Part shown: positions 7,724-18,046 of the stretch, one piece after another
Numbering within the stretch: the first letter of the stretch is position 1
How the letters are laid out: each line of letters opens with the position of its first letter
Source: Hydrogenophaga sp.
GTDB taxonomy: Bacteria > Pseudomonadota > Gammaproteobacteria > Burkholderiales > Burkholderiaceae_C
Length of the DNA stretch: 64,000 nt
Direction: 5' to 3'
Assembly: GCF_030656115.1 (NCBI RefSeq)
Contig: NZ_JAUSOO010000133.1
Location: forward strand, 62,001 to 126,000
Program-made: the position numbers and the translations under genes
Notes under the pieces: generated by a model
What the model saw: only the letters and a program-made list of their open reading frames with translations
Databases searched by the model: none
Told to the model about the DNA's origin: nothing

Positions 7724-9829
7724 ATGCCCCTGCCACCGACCACGCCGCTTCTTGAGCTGGTGACCCAAGCCCCGCTGGAGGGCGAGTTCCAGCGATTCCC
7801 CGGCTCGCCCTTCGAGCTGTTTCTTCCCTATCCGCCCGCAGGCGACCAGCCCGAGGCGATTCGCCAGCTGGTCGAAGGCGTGAACGACGGCGAGGTGTTC
7901 CAGACCCTGCTGGGCGTGACCGGCTCTGGCAAGACCTTCACCATGGCCAACGTGATCGCCCGCCTGGGGCGCCCGGCCATTGTGTTTGCGCCCAACAAGA
8001 CGCTGGCCGCGCAGCTGTACAGCGAGTTCCGCGAGTTCTTCCCCAAGAACGCGGTCGAGTACTTCGTCAGCTACTACGACTATTACCAGCCCGAGGCCTA
8101 CGTGCCGCAGCGCGACCTGTTCATTGAGAAGGACAGCGCGATCAACGAGCACATCGAGCAGATGCGCCTGAGCTGCACCAAGAGCATCCTGGAGCGGCGC
8201 GACGTGTTGATAGTGGCCACGGTGTCGGCCATTTACGGCTTTGGCAAGCACGAGAGCTACCACAAGATGGTGATGACGCTGCGCGTGGGCGACAAGGTGG
8301 GCCAGCGCGACCTGATCGCGCAGCTGGTGCGCATGCACTACGCCCGCAACGAGGCCGATTTTTCGCGCGGCAAATTCCGTGTGCGCGGCGACACGATTGA
8401 TGTGTTCCCGGCCGAACACTCCGAGATGGCGATCCGCATCGAGCTGTTTGACGACGAAGTGGAAACACTGCAGCTGTTCGACCCGCTCACCGGCAAAGTG
8501 CGGCAGAAGATTCCGCGTTTCACCGTCTACCCCAGCAGCCACTACGTGACACCGCGCGAGCAGGTGCTGAGCGCGGTCGAGGCCATCAAGGAAGAGCTGC
8601 GTGAACGGCTGAAAGAGCTGGTGGGCATGGGCAAGCTGGTGGAAGCGCAGCGGCTGGAGCAGCGCACCCGTTTTGACCTGGAAATGCTGGCCGAGGTGGG
8701 CCACTGCAAAGGCATTGAAAACTATTCGCGCCATCTATCTGGCAGCGCCCCGGGCGAGCCACCGTCCACGCTCACCGACTACCTGCCCAAAGACGCCCTG
8801 ATGTTTCTGGACGAGAGCCATGTGCTGATTGGCCAGTTTGGTGGCATGTACAACGGCGACCGCGCCCGCAAGACCACGCTGGTGGAGTACGGCTTTCGCC
8901 TGCCCAGCGCGCTGGACAACCGGCCCTTGAAGTTTGACGAGTTCGAGCAGCGCATGCGCCAGGTGGTGTTCGTTTCGGCCACGCCGGCCGAGTACGAGCG
9001 GACACACGCCGGCCAGGTGGTAGAGCAGCTGGTTCGGCCCACCGGTCTGGTCGATCCCGAGCTGGAGGTGCGCCCCGCCACCCACCAGGTGGACGATGTG
9101 TTGCAGGAGATCCGCATCCGGGTGGAGAAAAACGAGCGTGTGCTCATCACCACGCTGACCAAGCGCATGGCCGAGCAGCTGACCGACTACCTGACCGAAA
9201 ACGGCGTGAAGGTTCGCTACCTGCACAGCGACGTGGACACGGTGGAGCGTGTGGAAATCTTGCGCGACCTGCGCCTGGGCGCGTTTGACGTGCTGGTGGG
9301 CATCAACCTGCTGCGCGAAGGCATTGACATACCCGAGGTGTCGCTGGTGGCCATTCTGGACGCCGACAAGGAGGGTTTCTTGCGCTCCGAGCGCAGCCTG
9401 ATCCAGACCATTGGCCGTGCAGCGCGCAACCTCAACGGCCGCGCCATTCTGTACGCCGACCGCGTCACCGAGTCGATGCGCAAGGCGATGGACGAAACCA
9501 ACCGCCGCCGCGCCAAACAGATCGCACACAACCTGGCCATGGGCATCACGCCCAAGGCACTCAACAAGCGCATCAAAGACCTGATTGACGGTGTCTACAG
9601 CGAAAAAGCCGGCAAAGAAGCCGATCGCCTGGCGGCAGAGAGTGCCCACCGTGCCAGCATAGAAGAGATGAGCGAGAAAGATGTCGCGCGAGAAATCAAG
9701 CGGCTGGAAAAGCTCATGCTGGAGCATGCGCGCAACCTGGAGTTCGAGAAGGCTGCCACCGTGCGCGACCAGCTCAGTCGCTTGAAAACGCAGTTGTTTG
9801 GCGCAGCTGGTATGGACAACGTGGCTTAA
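7724..9829 (+). CDS. uvrB: Excinuclease ABC subunit B
   Basis: A 701-residue UvrB. Walker A is [14 protein letters not shown] (about residues 64-77), the beta-hairpin region has [15 protein letters not shown], Walker B is the DESH-type [14 protein letters not shown], and helicase motif VI is QTIGRAARN. The C-terminal UVR motif ([16 protein letters not shown]) binds UvrC or Cho. UvrB is loaded by UvrA at lesions and presents the strand for dual incision. ATG 7724 is the first start that gives the family N-terminus; an upstream in-frame start at 7619 lies inside the previous gene. Confidence 0.97.
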   Translation: MPLPPTTPLLELVTQAPLEGEFQRFPGSPFELFLPYPPAGDQPEAIRQLVEGVNDGEVFQTLLGVTGSGKTFTMANVIARLGRPAIVFAPNKTLAAQLYSEFREFFPKNAVEYFVSYYDYYQPEAYVPQRDLFIEKDSAINEHIEQMRLSCTKSILERRDVLIVATVSAIYGFGKHESYHKMVMTLRVGDKVGQRDLIAQLVRMHYARNEADFSRGKFRVRGDTIDVFPAEHSEMAIRIELFDDEVETLQLFDPLTGKVRQKIPRFTVYPSSHYVTPREQVLSAVEAIKEELRERLKELVGMGKLVEAQRLEQRTRFDLEMLAEVGHCKGIENYSRHLSGSAPGEPPSTLTDYLPKDALMFLDESHVLIGQFGGMYNGDRARKTTLVEYGFRLPSALDNRPLKFDEFEQRMRQVVFVSATPAEYERTHAGQVVEQLVRPTGLVDPELEVRPATHQVDDVLQEIRIRVEKNERVLITTLTKRMAEQLTDYLTENGVKVRYLHSDVDTVERVEILRDLRLGAFDVLVGINLLREGIDIPEVSLVAILDADKEGFLRSERSLIQTIGRAARNLNGRAILYADRVTESMRKAMDETNRRRAKQIAHNLAMGITPKALNKRIKDLIDGVYSEKAGKEADRLAAESAHRASIEEMSEKDVAREIKRLEKLMLEHARNLEFEKAATVRDQLSRLKTQLFGAAGMDNVA

Positions 9830-10218
9830 AACGTCCAAACGTATCTGCTGCGCCGTTTCCAGAAGTTGCTTGCCGAGTGGGTGTGTGCTTGTCCATCCCG
9901 TGACTGGGTGTGGCCTTCGGCGGAACGACACATCCCTTTCGGATTCGGCACTTCACAGTCAACCGATGGTAGACAGGCTGTGAGCGGGCTGGACGAAATC
10001 GGTTCTTTAAACCCGGTTTGTCTTGGACAAATGAGATCTGTGGCGTTACAATGTCGATCAAATCACTAGGCTTTACTGTATACTCGACGAAAACAGTCGG
10101 GAAAGCCTTCGATGTATCGGCCCATAGCAGGGGCAGGGTGGGCGGAGCAGAGATTCACGGGGCGTTCTTCACGTGAATCAACCAACGACGGTCAAGCCAA
10201 CATTTAAGGAGCTTGAAA
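9830..10218 (+). promoter_or_regulatory. iscR promoter region
   Basis: No coding sequence is supported in this 389-base gap. The right half holds an IscR-type site (annotated separately) and a ribosome binding site (AAGGAG, 10206-10211) eight bases before the iscR ATG. Confidence 0.6.
10080..10103 (+). promoter_or_regulatory. Probable type 1 IscR binding site
   Basis: The stretch beginning ATACTCGACGAAAACAGTCG, followed by GGAA, resembles the known type 1 IscR motif (ATA-n4-GAC-n6-AGTC-n-GG). Its position about 115 bases before iscR fits autoregulation by [2Fe-2S]-IscR. The match is by eye, and the last TAT of the consensus is not present. Confidence 0.6.
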
Positions 10219-10752
10219 ATGCGCCTCACGACAAAAGGCCGCTTTGCGGTCACCGCCATGATTGACCTGGCCCTGCGCCAGAACAACGGTCCTGTCACGC
10301 TGGCGGCCATCAGCCAGCGCCAGCAGATCTCGCTGTCCTATCTGGAGCAGCTGTTTGGCAAACTGCGCCGGCATGAACTGGTTGAATCGACCCGCGGCCC
10401 CGGCGGCGGCTACACATTGGGCCGCAAAGCCACAGAAATCACCGTTGCCGACATTATCGTTTCGGTGGACGAGCCGATTGACGCCACGCAGTGCGGCGGC
10501 AAGGAAAACTGCCTCGGCGAAGGCAACCGCTGCATGACGCACGAGCTGTGGGCCGCCTTGAACTCCAAGATGGTCGACTTTCTCGACTCGGTGTCGTTGC
10601 AATCTCTGGTGGACGACCAACTGGCCAAGGGGTTGGTGGTGGAAAACGTTCCCATGATCAAGCGAGCCATTTCCAGCCCCTCTGTCGTCAAGCCGATCCG
10701 CGTCAATGCACCCAATTCGGTGTTTGCTCTTGGCGCAGCCTTTTCCAAATAA
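10219..10752 (+). CDS. iscR: Fe-S cluster-responsive regulator IscR
   Basis: A 177-residue Rrf2-family regulator. The winged helix-turn-helix begins MRLTTKGRFAVTAMIDLAL. The cluster-binding Cys are C92 and C98 with a third at about C105, and the His of the THELW segment follows, so one residue is inserted between the second and third Cys relative to E. coli. [2Fe-2S]-IscR represses its own operon when cluster supply is adequate. ATG 10219 is favoured over TTG 10213 by spacing from AAGGAG. It heads the isc operon. Confidence 0.95.
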   Translation: MRLTTKGRFAVTAMIDLALRQNNGPVTLAAISQRQQISLSYLEQLFGKLRRHELVESTRGPGGGYTLGRKATEITVADIIVSVDEPIDATQCGGKENCLGEGNRCMTHELWAALNSKMVDFLDSVSLQSLVDDQLAKGLVVENVPMIKRAISSPSVVKPIRVNAPNSVFALGAAFSK

Positions 10753-10863
10753 ATCCCGGGTTTGAAGAGCCAAACAGAGGCCCTGCTGCCTGCCAATGGC
10801 CCGACAACGTCGCAGCCAAGCGCCGCACCTATTCACCATGCCAGCCATTTCACAGAGCCAGCC

Positions 10864-12081
10864 ATGACCACGCCACATTTCCCGATCTACATGGACTACA
10901 GCGCGACCAACCCCTGCGACCCACGGGTGGTGGACGCCATGATTCCCTGGTTGCGCGAACACTTCGGCAATCCGGCTTCGCGCAGCCATGCCTGGGGCTG
11001 GGAAGCTGAAAAAGCGGTGGAAACCGCACGCAACCAAGTGGCAGACCTGATCGGTGCCGATCCGCGCGAAATCGTCTGGACCAGTGGCGCCACCGAGTCC
11101 AACAACCTGGCCCTGAAGGGCGCAGCGCACTTCTACAAGACCAAAGGCAAGCACATCATCACGGTCAAGACAGAGCACAAGGCTGTGCTCGACACCTGTC
11201 GCGAACTGGAGCGCCAGGGTTTTGAGGTCACCTACCTTGACGTGCAAGCCGATGGCCTGGTGAATCTGGACGCCTTCAAGGCTGCGATCCGTCCCGACAC
11301 CATCCTGGCTTCGGTCATGTTTGTGAACAACGAGATTGGCGTCATTCAAGACATTGCCGCGCTGGGCACTGTCTGCCGCGACAAGGGCGTGATCTTTCAC
11401 ACCGATGCAGCACAAGCCACCGGTCGCGTAGACATTGACATCAAAAATCTGCCGGTGGATTTGATGAGCCTGACCAGCCACAAAACATACGGGCCCAAGG
11501 GCATCGGTGCTTTGTTTGTGCGCCGCAAGCCGCGCGTGCGCATCGAAGCCCAAATGCACGGTGGTGGCCACGAGCGCGGCATGCGATCGGGCACGCTGCC
11601 CACCCACCAATGTGTGGGTATGGGCGAGGCCTACCGCATTGCCAAGGAAGAAATGCACGCTGAAAACCAGCGTATTCGCGCCCTGCACGACCGCATGGTG
11701 GCGGGCCTCAAGGACATTGAAGAGGTGTTCATCAACGGCCACGAGACCCAGCGCGTGCCGCACAACCTGAACATGAGCTTCAACTACGTCGAAGGTGAGT
11801 CGCTGATCATGGGCATCAAGGGCCTGGCGGTTTCCAGCGGTTCGGCCTGTACCTCGGCCAGCCTGGAGCCCAGCTATGTGCTGCGTGCCCTGGGCCGCAG
11901 CGATGAGCTGGCCCACAGCAGCCTGCGCATGACGATTGGTCGCTGGACGACCGAAGAAGAAATTGACTACGCGATCGCCACCATCAAGGAAAACGTGGCA
12001 AAGCTTCGCGAGTTGTCCCCCTTGTGGGAAATGTTCAAAGATGGAATTGACCTGTCCACCATCCAGTGGGCGGCACATTGA
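10864..12081 (+). CDS. iscS: Cysteine desulfurase IscS
   Basis: A 405-residue PLP enzyme of usual IscS length. [17 protein letters not shown] holds the PLP-binding Lys, and the mobile loop [20 protein letters not shown] holds the catalytic Cys (about C329). It takes sulfur from cysteine as an enzyme persulfide and passes it to IscU, tRNA thiolation and other acceptors. The frame is open upstream to 10762, but the family N-terminus [15 protein letters not shown] fixes ATG 10864. iscU follows 12 bases later. Confidence 0.97.
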   Translation: MTTPHFPIYMDYSATNPCDPRVVDAMIPWLREHFGNPASRSHAWGWEAEKAVETARNQVADLIGADPREIVWTSGATESNNLALKGAAHFYKTKGKHIITVKTEHKAVLDTCRELERQGFEVTYLDVQADGLVNLDAFKAAIRPDTILASVMFVNNEIGVIQDIAALGTVCRDKGVIFHTDAAQATGRVDIDIKNLPVDLMSLTSHKTYGPKGIGALFVRRKPRVRIEAQMHGGGHERGMRSGTLPTHQCVGMGEAYRIAKEEMHAENQRIRALHDRMVAGLKDIEEVFINGHETQRVPHNLNMSFNYVEGESLIMGIKGLAVSSGSACTSASLEPSYVLRALGRSDELAHSSLRMTIGRWTTEEEIDYAIATIKENVAKLRELSPLWEMFKDGIDLSTIQWAAH

Positions 12082-12093
12082 AGGAGAAATACC

Positions 12094-12480
12094 ATGGCTT
12101 ATTCTGAAAAAGTGGTTGATCACTACGAAAACCCGCGAAACGTCGGCTCGTTTGACAAGGGCGACGAATCGGTGGGCACCGGCATGGTCGGCGCGCCGGC
12201 CTGTGGCGACGTGATGAAGCTGCAGATCAAGGTAAATCCCACGAGCGGTGTCATTGAAGACGCCCGGTTCAAAACCTACGGTTGTGGTTCAGCCATTGCA
12301 TCTTCGTCGCTGGTGACCGAGTGGGTCAAAGGCAAAACGCTGGACCAGGCTGCTGCGCTGAAAAACAGCGAAATTGCCGAAGAGCTGGCGCTGCCGCCGG
12401 TGAAAATCCACTGTTCGATCCTGGCTGAAGACGCCATCAAGGCAGCGGTGGACGACTACCGCAAGAAGCATCTCGCTTGA
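12094..12480 (+). CDS. iscU: Fe-S cluster scaffold IscU
   Basis: A 128-residue scaffold with the three cluster ligands C37 (APACGD), C64 (TYGCGSA) and C107 (IHCSILAED), Asp39, and the LPPVK motif (about 100-104) recognised by the HscA chaperone. It assembles [2Fe-2S] clusters on IscS and hands them over with HscA/HscB. AAGGAG lies ahead of the ATG. Confidence 0.97.
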   Translation: MAYSEKVVDHYENPRNVGSFDKGDESVGTGMVGAPACGDVMKLQIKVNPTSGVIEDARFKTYGCGSAIASSSLVTEWVKGKTLDQAAALKNSEIAEELALPPVKIHCSILAEDAIKAAVDDYRKKHLA

Positions 12481-12591
12481 GGATCGACGCTTGGATGGGG
12501 CTGTGCAGCGTGTTCACACACGCAGCCACCGGCCAAATGCCACCGTTCCAGTCACACACAACGCTGAACGCCTACCCAAGGCGCAATTCAC

Positions 12592-12915
12592 ATGTCCATT
12601 TCGATTTCTGAAGCTGCTGCCCGGCACGTTACCCGCTACATCACCAAGCGCGGTAAAGGCGTGGGTGTGCGCCTGGGCGTTAAAACCACCGGCTGTTCGG
12701 GCCTTGCTTACAAGCTGGAATACGCCGACGAAATCGCGCCAGAAGATGTGGTGTTTGAAGACAACGGCGTGAAAGTGTTGGTCGACCCCAAAAGCCTGGC
12801 TTACATTGACGGCACCGAGCTTGACTTTGTGCGTGAAGGTCTGAACGAAGGTTTTCGCTTCAACAACCCCAACGAGCGAGACCGTTGCGGTTGCGGTGAG
12901 AGTTTCCGGATTTGA
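12592..12915 (+). CDS. iscA: Fe-S carrier protein IscA
   Basis: A 107-residue A-type carrier. The conserved Cys are in [13 protein letters not shown] and the C-terminal RCGCGESF. A-type proteins deliver clusters (notably for [4Fe-4S] targets) from IscU to apoproteins. It is in operon context between iscU and hscB, after a 111-base gap in which I see no gene. Confidence 0.95.
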   Translation: MSISISEAAARHVTRYITKRGKGVGVRLGVKTTGCSGLAYKLEYADEIAPEDVVFEDNGVKVLVDPKSLAYIDGTELDFVREGLNEGFRFNNPNERDRCGCGESFRI

Positions 12916-13035
12916 TCCGTTCTGCGTTGTTCCTCAAGCCGCCCGTGCTGCCTGTGCCGGCGGCTTTTCGCTTTTCTGCCCGCGCAGCGTGCGCGGGCAG
13001 GGATCGCCGTAGTGCCACCACTTTCTTGCTTTGCC

Positions 13036-13554
13036 ATGAACCTGTTGTCCAACGATTTTGAGATTTTTGACGTGCCTGCGCAGTTCGCGCTGGACCGTGC
13101 CGCCCTGGACGAGCGCTGGAAAAATTTGCAGCGCGAAGCCCATCCAGACCGTTTCACCACCGCCGATGCGCAGGCCCAACGCCAGGCCATGCAGTGGTCG
13201 GTGCGTATCAACGAGGCCTACCAGCGCCTCAAAGATCCGCTCAAGCGCGCGGCCTATTTGTGCGAATTGAACGGCGCTCCTATCCAGGCAGAAAACAACA
13301 CGTCCATGCCTGCTGCATTTCTGATGCAGCAAATGCAGTGGCGTGAAGACCTTGACGAGGCGAGCAGCGCCGAAGATCTGGAGCGCATGGCAGACGACGT
13401 GGCGCAGACGCGCCGCGGCATGCTGCTGGGTTTGCAGCGCACGGCCGACGAAGAGCGCAATTTCCTCGAATTGGCACGGCAGGTCAGAGCCCTTATGTTT
13501 GTTGAGCGCTTTGCGCGCGACGTCGAGAACCGGCTCGATCAACTGGGACAATAA
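13036..13554 (+). CDS. hscB: Fe-S assembly co-chaperone HscB
   Basis: A 172-residue J-domain protein. The N-terminal J domain has HPD (residues 36-38, REAHPDRF) that stimulates HscA ATPase. The C-terminal helical domain (about 85-170) binds IscU. ATG 13036 gives the family start [14 protein letters not shown]. An in-frame start eight codons earlier (13012) adds residues not typical of the family. Confidence 0.94.
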   Translation: MNLLSNDFEIFDVPAQFALDRAALDERWKNLQREAHPDRFTTADAQAQRQAMQWSVRINEAYQRLKDPLKRAAYLCELNGAPIQAENNTSMPAAFLMQQMQWREDLDEASSAEDLERMADDVAQTRRGMLLGLQRTADEERNFLELARQVRALMFVERFARDVENRLDQLGQ

Positions 13555-13624
13555 GTCCTGTTCAAGCGGGTGCTTTGCTTGGCAAGCCGCTTCCGATTTT
13601 CAGTACCTACAAGAACACGACCCC

Positions 13625-15505
13625 ATGGCGCTTTTGCAGATTTCCGAACCTGGCCAGTCCCTCGATCCGCACCAGCGCCGCGTGGCGGTGGGTATTGACT
13701 TGGGCACCACGCATTCGCTGGTGGCTGCGGTGCGCCACGGCGTGTCCGAGTGCTTGCCAGACACCCAGGGCCAGGTCATTTTGCCCAGCGTGGTGCGCTA
13801 CCTCGATCCCTCTCAAGGTGGCTCGGGCCGCCAAATTGGTTTTGACGCCCTGGCCAAGCAGGTGGCCGACCCGGCCAACACCATCAGTTCGATCAAGAGG
13901 CTCATGGGCCGCACCCGCGCGCAGGTGGTGGACGCAGACAAACTGCCTTACACCGTGGTAGACGATCAGGGCATGGCGGTGGTGCAAACCATCGCCGGAC
14001 GCAAAACGCCCATGGAAGTCAGTGCTGAAATTTTGGCCACGCTGCGCTTTCGGGCTGAAGACAGCTTTGACGACGAGCTGTACGGCGCCGTGATCACGGT
14101 GCCCGCCTACTTTGACGACGCTCAGCGGCAGGCCACAAAAGACGCTGCGCAGTTGGCCGGTATCAACGTGCTGCGCCTGATCAACGAACCCACGGCTGCC
14201 GCCATTGCGTACGGGCTCGACAACGCGTCCGAGGGCATTTATGCCATTTACGATCTCGGCGGTGGCACCTTCGACATTTCTATTTTGCGGCTCACCCAGG
14301 GTGTGTTCGAAGTCATGGCCACCGGTGGCGACTCGGCCCTGGGCGGCGACGATTACGACCAGGCACTGGCCGCCTGGGTGTTGGCGCAGCACGGCGTGGT
14401 GGTTGCGCTGACTCCCTCCGAGCGCGCTGCCCTGTACGCGGAAGCCCGCCGCTGCAAAGAGGCACTCTCATCGGTGCAAGCCGATGGCCGTGTTGTCTTC
14501 ACCGCAAACATCGCTGGTCAAACGCTGAACCAGTCCGTGACCCCGGCGCAGTTTGAGGCGTGCACGGTACCCCTCACGGCCCGCACCATGACGGCGGTGC
14601 GCAAGGTGTTGCGCGACGCAGCCATCACCAAGGACGACGTCAAGGGCGTCGTGATGGTGGGTGGTTCCACACGCATGCCGGTTGTTCGCAGCGCCGTGGG
14701 TGCGTTCTTTGGCCAGGCGCCGCTGACCAACCTCAACCCCGACGAGGTGGTGGCGCTGGGCGCCGCCATTCAGGCCAATGCACTGGCAGGCAACAGCCGC
14801 GACGGTGACTTGCTGTTGCTGGACGTCATTCCGCTTTCGTTGGGCATCGAGACCATGGGCGGGCTGGTGGAGCGCATTGTGCCGCGCAACAGCCCCATAC
14901 CGACTGCGCTGGCGCAAGACTTCACCACCTACCAGGACGGCCAGACCGCACTGGCGCTGCACGTGGTGCAGGGCGAGCGCGATCTGGTGGCCGACTGCCG
15001 CAGCCTGGCACGCTTTGTGTTGCGCGGCATTCCGCCCATGGCCGCCGGCGCGGCGCGCATCCGCGTCAGTTTCACGGTCGATGCCGACGGCTTGCTGTCG
15101 GTGGCCGCGAAAGAACAGGGCAGCGGCGTGGAAGCGCGGGTTGACGTGAAGCCCGCCTATGGCCTGTCCGACGAACAGATCGCCGCCATGCTGCAAGACA
15201 GCTTCGCCACCGCCCAGCAAGACATTGCCGTCCGCGCCCTGGTGGAAGCCCGTGTGGACGCTGACCGCATGATCGTGGCCACCCGCAGCGCATTGGCTGT
15301 TGATGCCGACCTGCTGGAACCCGCCGAGCGCGAGGCCATTGATGCCCTGATAGACCAGCTGGCCAAGAGCCTGGCCAGCACCGAGGCCACGGTCATTGAG
15401 GCCGCCACCGATGCGCTGGCCAAGGGCACCGAAGCCTTTGCTGCCATGCGCATGAACCGGGGTATTCAGCAGGCGCTGGCGGGCAAGAAACTCGAAGAAG
15501 TCTGA
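13625..15505 (+). CDS. hscA: Fe-S assembly Hsp70 chaperone HscA
   Basis: A 626-residue Hsp70. The ATPase domain starts at [14 protein letters not shown], with [14 protein letters not shown] and [10 protein letters not shown]. The substrate domain follows from about residue 395 and ends in a helical lid. HscA binds the LPPVK loop of IscU and drives cluster release. ATG 13625 gives the family start ([12 protein letters not shown]); the frame is open further upstream through hscB but only as an overlapping reading. Confidence 0.96.
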   Translation: MALLQISEPGQSLDPHQRRVAVGIDLGTTHSLVAAVRHGVSECLPDTQGQVILPSVVRYLDPSQGGSGRQIGFDALAKQVADPANTISSIKRLMGRTRAQVVDADKLPYTVVDDQGMAVVQTIAGRKTPMEVSAEILATLRFRAEDSFDDELYGAVITVPAYFDDAQRQATKDAAQLAGINVLRLINEPTAAAIAYGLDNASEGIYAIYDLGGGTFDISILRLTQGVFEVMATGGDSALGGDDYDQALAAWVLAQHGVVVALTPSERAALYAEARRCKEALSSVQADGRVVFTANIAGQTLNQSVTPAQFEACTVPLTARTMTAVRKVLRDAAITKDDVKGVVMVGGSTRMPVVRSAVGAFFGQAPLTNLNPDEVVALGAAIQANALAGNSRDGDLLLLDVIPLSLGIETMGGLVERIVPRNSPIPTALAQDFTTYQDGQTALALHVVQGERDLVADCRSLARFVLRGIPPMAAGAARIRVSFTVDADGLLSVAAKEQGSGVEARVDVKPAYGLSDEQIAAMLQDSFATAQQDIAVRALVEARVDADRMIVATRSALAVDADLLEPAEREAIDALIDQLAKSLASTEATVIEAATDALAKGTEAFAAMRMNRGIQQALAGKKLEEV

Positions 15506-15537
15506 ACCGCGCCCCTAAAGGAAGCCCAGGAAACCCC

Positions 15538-15876
15538 ATGCCGATCATCAAAATTCTGCCCCATCCCGAATACTGCCCCCAAGGCACCCAGGTCAGTGCA
15601 CCGGCCGGCACCTCCATCTGCGAGGCACTGCTGGACAACCACATCAACATCGAACACGCCTGCGACATGGTGTGCGCCTGCACCACCTGCCACGTGATCG
15701 TGCGCGAAGGTTTCACCAGCCTCAACGAGCTCGATGAAAACGAAGAAGACCTGCTCGACCGCGCCTGGGGACTGGAGCCTCAGTCCCGCCTGTCTTGCCA
15801 GGCCATTCTGGCGCAGCAAGACGTGACGATCGAGATCCCCAAGTACTCCATCAACCACGCCAAAGAAGGCCATTGA
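15538..15876 (+). CDS. fdx: ISC-type [2Fe-2S] ferredoxin
   Basis: A 112-residue adrenodoxin-type ferredoxin. Ligands are C42-X5-C48-X2-C51 (ACDMVCACTTCHV) and C87 (RLSCQAI). It supplies electrons for cluster assembly on IscU. It is the last recognised isc gene; no iscX follows, and dnaQ comes 33 bases later. Confidence 0.95.
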   Translation: MPIIKILPHPEYCPQGTQVSAPAGTSICEALLDNHINIEHACDMVCACTTCHVIVREGFTSLNELDENEEDLLDRAWGLEPQSRLSCQAILAQQDVTIEIPKYSINHAKEGH

Positions 15877-15909
15877 GCCGCTCTACGGGGATTCAAACGA
15901 GAAAAGCCC

Positions 15910-16617
15910 ATGCGTCAAATCGTTCTTGACACCGAAACCACCGGCTTGTCCGCTGAAAACGGCGACCGCATCATTGAAATTGGCTGCGTGGAGTTGTTCA
16001 ACCGCAAGCTCACCGGCAACAACCTGCACTTCTACGTCAACCCCGAACGCGACAGCCACGAAGACGCGCTCAAGGTGCACGGGATCAGCAACGAGTTTTT
16101 GCGAGACAAGCCCAAGTTTGGGCAAATCGCCGACGAGCTGCTGGACTACCTGCGCGATGCAGAACTGATCATCCACAACGCCCCGTTCGATATCAGCTTC
16201 CTGAACAAGGAACTGGAGCGTCTGGGCCGCCCGCCGCTGAAAACCATCATTGGACAGGTCACTGACAGCCTGGTGATGGCCAAAGAACTGTTCCCCGGCA
16301 AACGCAACGGTTTGGATGCACTGTGTGATCGTCTCGGGGTAGATAACTCTGGTCGCACCTTGCACGGCGCTTTGCTTGACGCCGAGTTGCTGGCCGATGT
16401 CTACATCAACATGACCCGAGGGCAGGACGCCCTGTTGATGGACCTAGAGACATCGGATGGTGAGTGCGGTGAGATCGTGCTGATTGACCTCAGTCGTATT
16501 GAGCTGCCCGTGGTAGGGGCCAGCGAACAAGAAGCGCAGGCCCATGAAGCCGTGTTGCTTGACTTGGACAAGGCATGCAAAGGAAAAACGGTATGGCGAC
16601 AGATGCAAGCCGCCTGA
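15910..16617 (+). CDS. dnaQ: DNA polymerase III epsilon subunit (proofreading exonuclease)
   Basis: A 235-residue DnaQ. Exo I is VLDTETTGLS (D7, E9), Exo II is around IIHNAPFDISFL, and Exo III with the His-Asp pair is in LHGALLDAELLADVY. It removes misincorporated nucleotides as part of the Pol III core. The C-terminal tail beyond about 180 is the region that joins the alpha subunit. It may be cotranscribed with the isc genes because the gap to fdx is short. Confidence 0.95.
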   Translation: MRQIVLDTETTGLSAENGDRIIEIGCVELFNRKLTGNNLHFYVNPERDSHEDALKVHGISNEFLRDKPKFGQIADELLDYLRDAELIIHNAPFDISFLNKELERLGRPPLKTIIGQVTDSLVMAKELFPGKRNGLDALCDRLGVDNSGRTLHGALLDAELLADVYINMTRGQDALLMDLETSDGECGEIVLIDLSRIELPVVGASEQEAQAHEAVLLDLDKACKGKTVWRQMQAA

Positions 16618-16684
16618 CGGTTTGCGACAAGAGCGCACTTTTTGAAAAAGTTTTCAGTTCTACAAAATTCGCCAAAAATCACGC

Positions 16685-16690
16685 TATAAT
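16685..16690 (+). promoter_or_regulatory. -10 box of tRNA-Val(CAC) promoter
   Basis: A TATAAT hexamer lies 32 bases before the mature tRNA 5' end, in an A/T-rich stretch after dnaQ. A -35 element is less clear (TACAAA at 16661-16666, 18-bp spacing). Confidence 0.6.
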
Positions 16691-16722
16691 TTGAGACTTC
16701 TGAGAAATCAAATAACAAATTT

Positions 16723-16797
16723 GGGCGGTTAGCTCAGTGGTAGAGCACTGCCTTCACACGGCAGGGGTCGCAGGTTCGAACCCTGCACCGCCCACCA
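16723..16797 (+). tRNA. tRNA-Val (anticodon CAC), prophage integration target
   Basis: Complete 75-base tRNA. Acceptor GGGCGGT pairs with ACCGCCC, the anticodon loop TTCACAC gives CAC, the T-arm is CAGGTTCGAACCCTG, and CCA is encoded. From position 16750 to beyond the CCA it is duplicated at 56386-56434, which makes it the attB/attL site. The left copy is the intact one, so the prophage restored the tRNA. Confidence 0.96.
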
Positions 16798-16798
16798 A
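16750..16798 (+). other. attL: attL core (49 bp, in tRNA-Val)
   Basis: Identical to 56386-56434. It starts at the last anticodon-stem bases (GCCTTCACACGGCAG) and ends one base after CCA. The flanking bases differ on both sides. Confidence 0.93.
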
Positions 16799-16810
16799 CT
16801 TGACACATAG

Positions 16811-16848
16811 AAAAACCCCGTAAATCAAAGACTTACGGGGTTTTTTGT
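16811..16848 (+). terminator. Terminator after tRNA-Val inside the left prophage end
   Basis: Stem AAAACCCCGTAA/TTACGGGGTTTT with loop ATCAAAGAC and a T run. It lies inside the element, so it is phage DNA that replaced the original tRNA terminator, which is now beyond attR. It also faces the integrase 3' end and could work in both directions. Confidence 0.85.
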
Positions 16849-16922
16849 TTTTTGCTCAGATCCACGGCGCCAAGGCCTGTGTAAACCCCGGTGTAATCCG
16901 CGCCAAGTGATCCCGGCAGGGG

Positions 16923-17867
16923 TCAGCCAAACGCCTTGGTCAGTGCTGCGCGCTGCGCGTCAATCTGCAGGTGGCTGTAGCGCTCGGTGGTCTTGATGCT
17001 GCTGTGGCCCAGCACCTTGGCCACCGTGTACAGATCCGCACCGCTGGCCAGCATGATCGTGGCGCAGCTGTGCCGCAGGTCGTGAAAGTGCACCTCGGTC
17101 ATTCCTGCGGCTTCTCTGGCCCTGCGAAACCCGCTTTTCAAGCCCTCAAAGTTGATCGACAGCGGCAGATGCTGCAGCCACGGCCGCAGAGGCGCAATGA
17201 TGGGCACCACGCGGGTTTTCAGCGTTTTTGTGTTGCCGGCACGGATGGTGATGCTGTCCGGGCCGATATCGGCCGGCAGGATCTTCAGCACTTCGCCACG
17301 GCGGCACCCCGTGTACAGCGCAATCCAGATGGCAGCGCGCACAGCCTCGCTGGCGTGTGTGCAGATCTGCTGCACCTGTTCAATGCTCAAGTGAGTGTCG
17401 CGGGCGTTGTTCTCGGGCAGGCGCTTCACGTGGGCGCTGTAGTCCTCGGGCGTGTGGCCTTGCTCCCATGCCATGTGCAGAGCCTTTTTCAGCGCGCCCA
17501 GGCTGCGGTTGATGGTGGCCGGGGCGTACTTCCCGGTCATGTCTTTGATCACGTGCGCGCCGCACTGGCGGGCCTGGCTGGCCCGGTACCGCTCCACCCA
17601 AGGGCCCAGGCGCAGTGCGTGGTATCGGGCCGTCTCTGGGCTGCGCAGTGTGGCGCAGTGGTCCAGATACATGCCCATCACCAACGTCAAAGCCGGGTCG
17701 CCCGGTATCGTGGGCGCCCGGCGGTGCGCCACGGCTGCGCGCAGCTCAGCCTCTAATTGCTTGGCATCACCCGCAGTTGCACCTTCCGGGAGGATTCGAT
17801 GTACGCGCTTGCCGGCGACCATGATGCCGACGTGGCGCCGGCCTTGCTTGTCTGTCCAAGTTGACAT
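16923..17867 (-). CDS. int: Phage tyrosine integrase
   Basis: A 314-residue tyrosine recombinase. The SAM-like core-binding region lies at about 60-160. The catalytic domain has Arg in YTGCRRGEVLKI, the H-x-x-R box in HFHDLRHSCAT, and LGHSSIKTTERYSHL with the nucleophile Tyr. The N-terminus (MSTWTDKQGRRHVGIMVAGKR) resembles a short arm-binding fold. GGGAGG before ATG 17867 fixes the start. The frame continues upstream without family similarity. The gene overlaps the excisionase-like gene by 115 bases and lies about 125 bases from attL, so it catalyses tRNA-Val integration. Confidence 0.93.
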   Translation of the reverse strand: MSTWTDKQGRRHVGIMVAGKRVHRILPEGATAGDAKQLEAELRAAVAHRRAPTIPGDPALTLVMGMYLDHCATLRSPETARYHALRLGPWVERYRASQARQCGAHVIKDMTGKYAPATINRSLGALKKALHMAWEQGHTPEDYSAHVKRLPENNARDTHLSIEQVQQICTHASEAVRAAIWIALYTGCRRGEVLKILPADIGPDSITIRAGNTKTLKTRVVPIIAPLRPWLQHLPLSINFEGLKSGFRRAREAAGMTEVHFHDLRHSCATIMLASGADLYTVAKVLGHSSIKTTERYSHLQIDAQRAALTKAFG

Positions 17868-18046
17868 GGGTAAACCTCCCGGAGCCATTGACGCGTTTCG
17901 GCCAGGTTGAAACGCTTGCCCTTGACGCCCACCGGAGTGTATGGCAGGCCTGCGGCCAGCCAGCGCCCCACCGTGGAGTCGCTCACCTTGAGCGCAACGG
18001 CCAGTTCCTGGCGCGTCAGGTCTGATTGATCGAGGCGATCTGTCAT
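17753..18046 (-). CDS. Excisionase-like helix-turn-helix protein
   Basis: A 97-residue protein whose N-terminal half is a MerR/AlpA-type HTH (LTRQELAVALKVSDSTVGRWLAAGLPYTPVG). Such small proteins next to integrases often act as recombination directionality factors. The last third overlaps the integrase start in another frame. ATG overlaps the ASCH gene stop by four bases. The HTH is clear; the excisionase role is inferred from position. Confidence 0.7.
   Translation of the reverse strand: MTDRLDQSDLTRQELAVALKVSDSTVGRWLAAGLPYTPVGVKGKRFNLAETRQWLREVYPCQLGQTSKAGATSASWSPASAYIESSRKVQLRVMPSN

Noticed and set aside
10204..12123. 639-codon open frame antisense to iscR-iscS
   Set aside because: It covers two well-defined genes in the opposite direction and has no recognisable domain.
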